From: CAZADA01 sp964636945
GTDB taxonomy: Bacteria; Pseudomonadota; Alphaproteobacteria; Caulobacterales; Maricaulaceae
Length of the DNA: 64,000 bases
Direction: 5' to 3'
Assembly (NCBI GenBank): GCA_964636945.1
Contig: CAZWVH010000005.1
Location: 3,760 to 67,759 of the forward strand
Position 1 is the stretch's first letter; the number at the start of each line of letters is the position of its first letter. The translations under genes and the position numbers were made by a program. Under the pieces are notes generated by a model. It did not search any database, had not been told where the DNA came from, and saw only the letters and a program-made list of their open reading frames with translations. Below, in pieces: positions 58,548 through 64,000 of the stretch.

Positions 58548-60095
58548 ATGACAAACACTTCTACGCGGGATGACCAATCGGTCATCGCTGAGAACAGGCG
58601 AGCCAGCGGGTCAAAGAAATCCAAGAAACCGGCGCGGCCCAAGGCGCGGCGCGCGCGCGGCTTCGAGGACAAGCCCGCTGAGATCTTGCGCGCTGAGCGC
58701 GAACTCGTCGCCAAGGCGTGCGCGGTTTATGAGTCCCACGGCTTTCAGCCGCTTGAAACGCCGGCGCTGGAGTATGCCGACGCGCTGGGCAAGTTTTTGC
58801 CCGACGCCGACCGGCCCAATGAAGGCGTGTTTGCGTTTCAAGATGATGACGAGCAATGGCTCGCCATGCGCTATGATTTGACCGCGCCATTGGCTCGTCA
58901 TGTGGCGGAAAACTTCGATCAGCTGGCCAAACCGTTCCGCCGTTATCAAGCAGGGCCGGTCTATCGCAACGAAAAGCCGGGACCCGGCAGGTTTCGCGAG
59001 TTTATCCAGTGTGACGCCGACACCGTGGGTGCGGCGGGCGCTGGCGCGGATGCGGAAATGATCGCGCTGGCCGTGAAGGTCATGCGCGCGGTGGGTCTGA
59101 AGGACGGCGAGTTCGTTGTTCGGGTCAATGATCGCCGGCTCTATGACGGCTTGTTTGAACATTTGGGCATCGCGCCAGAGCATCGCGTGCAGACCCTGAG
59201 ATCACTGGACAAGCTTGACAAATTCCCGCCTGACGAGGTGGTCCAGCTGCTGACCACGGGGCGTAAGGACCCGTCGGGCGATTTCACGCCAGGCGTGGGG
59301 CTCAGCGAAGCGATTGCACAGGCCGCCGTTGAGGCCACCGCCTCTGCATCCCTTAATGACATGCCGGAAGCTGAATTCATCGAGCGCTTCGGTGATAATG
59401 CGCAAAGCTTGGCGGCGCGTGACCGATTGCTCGACATCGTCCAATTGCTGAGCGCCTTAGGGGTTAGTGGCAAACAGGTGGCGTTCGACACCTCCGTGGT
59501 GCGCGGGTTGGAGTACTACACCGGTCCCGTGTTCGAGGCCGAATTGCTCATTGAGGTGGAAAACGAAAAGGGCCAGCCTGTGCGCGTGGGGTCGGTCGGC
59601 GGGGGCGGGCGGTATGACGACCTGGTCGCGCGGTTCAAAGGTCAGACCGTACCGGCCACGGGCTTTTCCTTTGGCGTATCACGGTTCGCTGCTGCGCTGC
59701 GCCTGGCTGGACGGCTGGACGCCGCCCAAAATGACTCCAGTTTGGTGGTGATTTTATCAGTCGAAAACGACCAAATGGCGGACTATTTCACGCTGGCCGA
59801 GCAATTGCGGACCCAAACCAAACTTCCCGTCGAAGTGTTCCAGGGCGGCGGCAATATGGGCAAGCAACTCAAATACGCCGACAAGCGCGGCGCCCGCTTC
59901 GCCGTGATCATTGGCGAGGATGAACGCAAAGCCCGCCAAGTGACGGTGAAAGATTTGGCGCTCGGTGCGCGCCTTGCCGCTCAGATCACCTCCAATGAAG
60001 AATGGCGCCAAGACCAGCCCGCCCAAGACACCATAGCGCGCGGCCAGCTGGGCGCCTGGATCAAACGCGCCGTGCGCGCGCCGCTTCCGGAGTGA
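58548..60095 (+). CDS. hisS: Histidyl-tRNA synthetase
   Basis: Charges tRNA-His. 515 residues with class II motifs: MRYDLTAPLARHVAENF, motif 2 FRRYQAGPVYRNEKPGPGRFREFIQCDADTVG, the histidine-A motif GLEYYTGPVFEAEL, motif 3 GFSFGVSRF, and a C-terminal anticodon-binding domain (about 400-490: LPVEVFQGGGNMGKQLKYADKRGARFAVIIGEDE). The first 35 residues are a Lys/Arg-rich tail (KKSKKPARPKARRAR), longer than in most homologues. ATG 58548 is used; no strong ribosome binding site is visible. Part of hisS-hisZ-hisG, linking tRNA charging and histidine synthesis. Confidence 0.95.
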   Translation: MTNTSTRDDQSVIAENRRASGSKKSKKPARPKARRARGFEDKPAEILRAERELVAKACAVYESHGFQPLETPALEYADALGKFLPDADRPNEGVFAFQDDDEQWLAMRYDLTAPLARHVAENFDQLAKPFRRYQAGPVYRNEKPGPGRFREFIQCDADTVGAAGAGADAEMIALAVKVMRAVGLKDGEFVVRVNDRRLYDGLFEHLGIAPEHRVQTLRSLDKLDKFPPDEVVQLLTTGRKDPSGDFTPGVGLSEAIAQAAVEATASASLNDMPEAEFIERFGDNAQSLAARDRLLDIVQLLSALGVSGKQVAFDTSVVRGLEYYTGPVFEAELLIEVENEKGQPVRVGSVGGGGRYDDLVARFKGQTVPATGFSFGVSRFAAALRLAGRLDAAQNDSSLVVILSVENDQMADYFTLAEQLRTQTKLPVEVFQGGGNMGKQLKYADKRGARFAVIIGEDERKARQVTVKDLALGARLAAQITSNEEWRQDQPAQDTIARGQLGAWIKRAVRAPLPE

Positions 60096-60102
60096 ACACG
60101 TT

Positions 60103-61245
60103 GTGGTTGTCGAACCCATGACCCCGCCCAAGGGCCTCAAGGACGAGCGTGACGCCCTGTCGCCCATTCGTGACGTTTTGGCAGTGCAGGGCGCTCAGCC
60201 CATCCAACCGCCGATCCTGCAACCATTGGCGCCCTATCTTGATTTATCCGGGGAAGACGTGCGGGGGCGCCTCTATGTGGTCAGCGCGCCGGATGGCGAG
60301 CAATATTGCCTGCGGCCTGACCTCACGATTCCGGTGTGCCGATGGCATATCGAAACACAAATAGCGCCTGGCGCTGAGCAATCCGGTCCAATCACCTATC
60401 GCGTGGAGGGCCCGGCGTTCCGTTTTCCACCCTCAGGGGATGGCGGCGCGCGCGAATTTTTGCAGTTGGGGTTGGAGCGCTTTGGCGATCATGACGCCGT
60501 CGCGGCCGATTGTGAGATGTGCGCCCTCGCGCTTGAAGCGGTCGCTGCGGGCGATGCTGCGCCCAGTGACACAGTGCTCGCCGACGCCTCGGTGTTTGCC
60601 GCATTCGGTGAGGCATTGGGCGTTGGCCCAGATTTGATCGGGCGCCTGGCGCGCCGTCGCGGCGCCCCGCAGACGGCGCAAACACCGTCCCACGTGGCAA
60701 CATTGCTGGCGGGATTGTCCGAAAAGGAGGCAGGAGCGGCTTTGGCCGAGTTCTTCCGCATTGCCGGAGTCGAACCGGTCGGCCGGCGCACGCCAGAGGC
60801 CATCGCCGCCCGGTTGTTGGCTCAGTCGCGAGACGCGGCGGCTGAGACCAACAATCACGAAATTCGTGCGTGGACAGACAAACTACTCAAGATCGACGGT
60901 CCGCCACGACGCGCATTGGACGCAATGGCCGCATTATGCCGAGAAGCGGGGGTGGCGATGGACACTTGGCTGCAGGCCTGGGCTCAACGGTTGGATCAGC
61001 TGGAGGCCAACGAGCTGTTTGCGCGCACGGCGCGACTGTCGATCCGGTTTGCCCGGCATTTCAATTACTATGATGGCTTTGTGTTTGAGGTGCGCGATGA
61101 GGCCTTGGGCGCCGCCCAAGTTCTGGCGGCTGGCGGACGATATGACGGCCTTATGGAACGGCTGGGCTCTCCGATTCCGCTCAACGGTGTGGGCGTGATG
61201 GCCAGACCTGAACGTATAGCCCAGTCGCAACGGTCGGCGTCATGA
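60103..61245 (+). CDS. hisZ: ATP phosphoribosyltransferase regulatory subunit
   Basis: HisRS-like regulatory subunit of the HisG-HisZ complex that performs the first step of histidine synthesis. 380 residues resembling a class II synthetase core without the anticodon domain: PPKGLKDERDALSPIRDVLAVQGAQPIQPPILQ, CLRPDLTIPVCRWHI and GGRYDGLMERLG. GTG 60103 lies eleven bases after GGAG; ATG 60118 is an alternative. The stop overlaps the hisG start (ATGA). Confidence 0.9.
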   Translation: MVVEPMTPPKGLKDERDALSPIRDVLAVQGAQPIQPPILQPLAPYLDLSGEDVRGRLYVVSAPDGEQYCLRPDLTIPVCRWHIETQIAPGAEQSGPITYRVEGPAFRFPPSGDGGAREFLQLGLERFGDHDAVAADCEMCALALEAVAAGDAAPSDTVLADASVFAAFGEALGVGPDLIGRLARRRGAPQTAQTPSHVATLLAGLSEKEAGAALAEFFRIAGVEPVGRRTPEAIAARLLAQSRDAAAETNNHEIRAWTDKLLKIDGPPRRALDAMAALCREAGVAMDTWLQAWAQRLDQLEANELFARTARLSIRFARHFNYYDGFVFEVRDEALGAAQVLAAGGRYDGLMERLGSPIPLNGVGVMARPERIAQSQRSAS

Positions 61246-62219
61246 CCGATCACGCCTCGGTTAGTGGACGCGACGATGTCCTTTCCTTTGGCCTGCCGTC
61301 AAAAGGTCGGTTGCAGGAACAGTGCGCCCAATGGCTGGCCGACGTGGGATTCACGGTGCGCAGAGAGGGCGGTGATCGCGGCTATACCGCACGGCTTGCC
61401 GGCGTGGACAATGTGGAAGTGCTCTTATTGTCACCGCGCGAAATCGCCATCGCTCTCTTGTCAGGCACGATGCATGTGGGCGTGACTGGACTCGATCTGC
61501 TGGAGGATTTGGTTTCAGACTGCACTCGACGAGTGGACGTGCTCACCCCGCTTGGCTTTGGCGGAGCCGATTGCGTGGTCGCCGTGCCACAGTCCTGGGT
61601 GGATGTGCACACCATGGCCGATTTGGATGATGTTGCTGGCGAAGAACGTCATCGCACGGGTGAGCAATTGCGGGTCGCCACGAAATATTTAGGCCTGACG
61701 CGGCGGTTCTTTGCCGAAGCGGGGATTGCCGATTATCGCATTATTGAGAGCCATGGCGCCACCGAAGTGGCGCCCACATCGGGCACTGCTGATGTGATTG
61801 TGGACATTACCTCCACTGGAGCCACGCTGGAAGCCAATCACCTCAAAGTTTTGGATGACGGCGTGATCTTAAAGAGTGAAGCCGTGTTGGCGGCGTCCAA
61901 GCGGGCAGTGTGGACCAAGGCGAGCCTTGGACGACTGGAGTTGCTCATGGATGCCGTGGAGGCCCGTGCGCGCGGCAAGCGGCTAGTCGAAGTACGATGC
62001 GCCGCGGACGAACGGGTCTTGCACGATGCGGCGGCGCGCTTTGACTGTACTGCGAGCCAAGACGGACGAGGCGTATTGTGTGATCGTCGTCAGGCTTTGG
62101 CGGTCGCTTCATACCTGCGCACGGTGACGGGCAGCTGTGTAGAAGTGGCGCAAGTGGATTATTTTTTCAGCGCCGACGGCGGCGCCTACCAAAAGTTTGC
62201 CGAAAAACTTGGGCTCTAG
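61242..62219 (+). CDS. hisG: ATP phosphoribosyltransferase catalytic subunit with C-terminal extension
   Basis: Condenses ATP and PRPP in the first step of histidine synthesis. 325 residues: LSFGLPSKGRLQEQ at the N-terminus, and the PRPP-binding phrase PTSGTADVIVDITSTGATLEANHLKV (about 179-203). Beyond about residue 245 there is an extra segment (VEVRCAADERVLHDAAARF to the end) that I cannot match to the ACT-like regulatory domain of the long HisG class. Short HisG normally works with HisZ, so the extension is unexpected. The start overlaps hisZ by four bases. Confidence 0.9.
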   Translation: MTDHASVSGRDDVLSFGLPSKGRLQEQCAQWLADVGFTVRREGGDRGYTARLAGVDNVEVLLLSPREIAIALLSGTMHVGVTGLDLLEDLVSDCTRRVDVLTPLGFGGADCVVAVPQSWVDVHTMADLDDVAGEERHRTGEQLRVATKYLGLTRRFFAEAGIADYRIIESHGATEVAPTSGTADVIVDITSTGATLEANHLKVLDDGVILKSEAVLAASKRAVWTKASLGRLELLMDAVEARARGKRLVEVRCAADERVLHDAAARFDCTASQDGRGVLCDRRQALAVASYLRTVTGSCVEVAQVDYFFSADGGAYQKFAEKLGL

Positions 62220-62297
62220 GTTCGAATTTTTCCAATGATTTGAAGGGTTAAAGAGTGCGGTCGTCCACGCGGGCGCTCCATCGCTCAAAATCAAATA

Positions 62298-62435
62298 TTG
62301 ACAGAGCGGGAAAGTTTATTCTCCAATGTTGTGGCTTGTAGACACGCGTCTGCGGGCGGGAGCCTCGTGTGCGAGGAGTCCCTCTTTCGACCGACCGATA
62401 ACTTTATGGCTGGCCCCTTGGGTCAGCTTTTTTTT
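62298..62435 (+). ncRNA. Candidate small RNA after hisG
   Basis: A TTGACA-like -35 (62298-62303) is followed by a TATTCT (62317-62322) -10-like word at a short 13-base spacing, then about 110 bases with local stems (CCTCG-TGTG-CGAGG near 62363-62376) ending in an intrinsic terminator at 62409-62435. The only frames here are poor. The strong terminator lies 190 bases after hisG, so the transcript could also be a long hisG 3' tail. No known RNA family was recognised. Confidence 0.35.
62409..62435 (+). terminator. Rho-independent terminator
   Basis: GCTGGCCC (62409-62416), loop CTT, GGGTCAGC (62420-62427), then eight T. One G-T wobble in an eight-pair stem. It terminates either hisG or the candidate small RNA. 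Confidence 0.85.
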
Positions 62436-62463
62436 GGACCTGTCCCCGGCGCCCTAAAGAAGC

Positions 62464-62484
62464 GGACGGTCTTGTCGACCGTCC
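62464..62484. repeat. Perfect hairpin in intergenic region
   Basis: GGACGGTC, loop TTGTC, GACCGTCC: an eight-pair perfect stem without a following T-run. The rest of 62436-62616 shows no gene, only a GGGTC(C/G)GTCATG direct repeat around 62574-62605. Function unknown. Confidence 0.4.
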
Positions 62485-62616
62485 TCAGTTGCGCATCAAA
62501 AGGGGTTCGACCGTGGCCGAACGATCTCACTGTGCAATCGTCCGCCTATCCTTAAGATGTCGGCCGCATGACGGGTCCGTCATGCTGTTGTAATGGGTCG
62601 GTCATGTTTCGAGACA

Positions 62617-62644
62617 ACAAAAATAGGGCGGCTCGAGGCCGCCC
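62617..62644 (-). terminator. Rho-independent terminator after groEL
   Basis: On the minus strand GGGCGGC, loop CTCGA, GCCGCCC is followed by TATTTTTG. It lies 38 bases after the groEL stop and is the expected terminator of the groE operon. Confidence 0.85.
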
Positions 62645-62682
62645 CAAAAAGTCGCTTACAGTCATATCAATATTGGCGAGAC

Positions 62683-64000
62683 TTAGAAATCCATACCGCC
62701 CATGTCAGGCGCCCCGCCATGGGCCGGCGCCGACTTTTTGGGCTTTTCAGCCACGCCGGCTTCGGTGGTCAGGATCATGCCGGCCACAGACGCCGCGTCC
62801 TGCAGTGCAGTGCGAACGACTTTGGTCGGGTCGATGATGCCCGTGGCGAGAAGGTCGACATACTCTTCAGTCTGCGCATTGTAGCCGAAATTGTAGTCAT
62901 TATTGTCGAGCAGCTTGCCCACAACGATCGAGCCATCGACGCCGGCATTTTCTGTGATTTGACGAATTGGCGACTGCAACGCCTTGCGGATGATTTCGAC
63001 ACCAGCAAGTTGGTCGTCATTTTCTGCATCGACTTTGATGCTGGCCACCGCGCGCAACAGAGCTGCACCGCCGCCAGGAACAATGCCTTCTTCAACGGCG
63101 GCCCGAGTGGCGTTGAGCGCGTCATCAACGCGATCTTTGCGCTCTTTCACTTCCACTTCCGTCGCGCCGCCGACTTTGATCACAGCCACGCCACCGGCCA
63201 ATTTCGCCAAGCGCTCTTGGAGCTTTTCGCGGTCATAGTCAGAGGTGGTGTCTTCGATCTGAGTGCGGATTTGCGCCACGCGGGCTTCAATGTCTTTTTT
63301 CTCACCAGCGCCGTCGACGATCGTTGTGTCGTCTTTGGTGATGGCGACGCGCTTGGCTGAACCCAGCATGTCGACGGTCACATTTTCCAGCTTGATGCCA
63401 AGATCTTCGGAAATCAGCTGACCGCCGGTGAGGATGGCGATGTCTTGCAGCATGGCTTTACGGCGATCGCCGAAACCAGGCGCTTTGACAGCGGCCACTT
63501 TCAGACCACCGCGCAGTTTGTTGACCACCAGGGTCGCCAAGGCTTCGCCTTCAACGTCCTCGGCAATGATCAACAGCGGCTTGCCCGACTGCACGACCGT
63601 TTCCAAGATTGGCAGCAAAGGCTGAAGCGTGGAGAGCTTTTTCTCGAACAGGAGGATGAATGGGTCCTCAAGTTCTGTGCGCATTTTGTCCGCATCAGTG
63701 ATGAAGTATGGCGAAAGATAACCGCGGTCGAACTGCATGCCTTCCACGACGTCCAGCTCAGTTTCTAGCGACTTGGCTTCTTCGACGGTGATCACGCCTT
63801 CATTGCCAACTTTATCCATGGCTTTTGCGATCATCTCACCGATTTCGCGCTCGCCATTGGCTGAGATTGTGCCGACTTGGGCGATCTGATCGTTGGTTTC
63901 GATCACTTTCGACTTGGCTTTGAGGTCCTCGACCACGCTCGCTACAGCTTTATCTACGCCGCGCTTGAGGTCAATCTGGTACAAGCCATCGGCAACGCGC
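62683..64000 (-). CDS. groL: Chaperonin GroEL, C-terminal part (truncated by window)
   Basis: 60-kDa chaperonin subunit. About 440 residues from the window edge to the stop are visible, beginning within VADGLYQIDLKRGVDKAV and lacking roughly the first 105 residues, which lie past 64000. Visible blocks include ISANGEREIGEMIAKAMDKVG, ITVEEAKSLETELDVVEGMQFDRGY, AAVKAPGFGDRRKAMLQDIAILTGG, and VPGGGAALLRA. The C-terminus ends MGGMDF, a shorter Gly-Met tail than that of E. coli. Upstream groES and any CIRCE element are outside the window. Confidence 0.97.
   Translation of the reverse strand, partial: RVADGLYQIDLKRGVDKAVASVVEDLKAKSKVIETNDQIAQVGTISANGEREIGEMIAKAMDKVGNEGVITVEEAKSLETELDVVEGMQFDRGYLSPYFITDADKMRTELEDPFILLFEKKLSTLQPLLPILETVVQSGKPLLIIAEDVEGEALATLVVNKLRGGLKVAAVKAPGFGDRRKAMLQDIAILTGGQLISEDLGIKLENVTVDMLGSAKRVAITKDDTTIVDGAGEKKDIEARVAQIRTQIEDTTSDYDREKLQERLAKLAGGVAVIKVGGATEVEVKERKDRVDDALNATRAAVEEGIVPGGGAALLRAVASIKVDAENDDQLAGVEIIRKALQSPIRQITENAGVDGSIVVGKLLDNNDYNFGYNAQTEEYVDLLATGIIDPTKVVRTALQDAASVAGMILTTEAGVAEKPKKSAPAHGGAPDMGGMDF

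Noticed and set aside
62219..62530. GGTTCGA words after hisG that resemble a tRNA T-loop
   Set aside because: No pairing T-stem, acceptor stem or anticodon arm could be drawn around them.
1..64000. CRISPR arrays, insertion sequences, prophage genes, rRNA and tRNA
   Set aside because: No regularly spaced repeats, transposase-like frames, phage structural genes or RNA gene signatures were seen on either strand.

Overview
The window looks like a chromosomal segment of an alphaproteobacterium of the Caulobacterales/Maricaulales (Hyphomonadaceae-like) type. Evidence: a GcrA cell-cycle regulator; a perfect CtrA-type TTAA-N7-TTAAC site beside it; a phoR-pstC-pstA-pstB-phoU-phoB cluster without pstS, as I recall from Caulobacter; the long alphaproteobacterial form of dCTP deaminase; a hisS-hisZ-hisG operon; and many TonB-dependent receptors. 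No phage, insertion sequence, CRISPR array, tRNA or rRNA was seen. Gene density is high, and many neighbours overlap by 1-4 bases.

Layout. 1-7.8 kb: envelope and lipid trafficking genes (secreted protein fragment, PepSY protein, MlaA lipoprotein, TonB-dependent receptor, HpnN-like RND transporter, HpnM/MlaC-like carrier). 8-15 kb: alpha-2-macroglobulin lipoprotein plus penicillin-binding protein 1C. 15-17.2 kb: ferrochelatase and arabinose-5-phosphate isomerase. 17.2-23.4 kb: tripartite RND efflux operon on the minus strand. 23.5-30.4 kb: the Pho/Pst phosphate regulon. 30.5-31.3 kb: gcrA and its regulatory region. 31.3-37.3 kb: ABC-2 permease, argD, hslO, trkH, apaG, dcd. 37.3-40.8 kb: small HTH/membrane protein module, FadL-like porin, LysR regulator. 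40.7-43.1 kb: small conserved-looking protein, Vsr and a C5 DNA methyltransferase with a small upstream ORF. 43.3-46.8 kb: two tiny overlapping ORFs divergent from a winged-helix/TPR regulator, then a stand-alone protein made only of EF-G domains III-V. 46.8-50.1 kb: thiolase, DM13 protein, thioesterase, Zur. 50.2-56.7 kb: Zur-box TonB receptor with His/Glu-rich loops, SapC, MaoC-fold protein, DsbD and a thioredoxin-fold protein. 56.9-62.2 kb: pgi, hisS, hisZ, hisG. 62.3-64 kb: a candidate small RNA and the C-terminal part of groEL.

The genes form several coherent units. MlaA, HpnM and HpnN could form an outer membrane/periplasm/inner membrane lipid route. PhoR/PhoB with Pst and PhoU sense and import phosphate. 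Zur and the receptor behind a perfect 7-3-7 inverted repeat form a zinc-uptake switch. The least expected items are the GTPase-less EF-G homologue with its own strong ribosome binding site, the tiny two-ORF operon divergent from a regulator, the GANTC cluster in front of the FadL-like gene, the dense DnaA/CtrA-like region next to gcrA, and the lipid-transport cassette. Start codons were chosen by Shine-Dalgarno position and signal peptide logic, so some differ from the longest reading frame.
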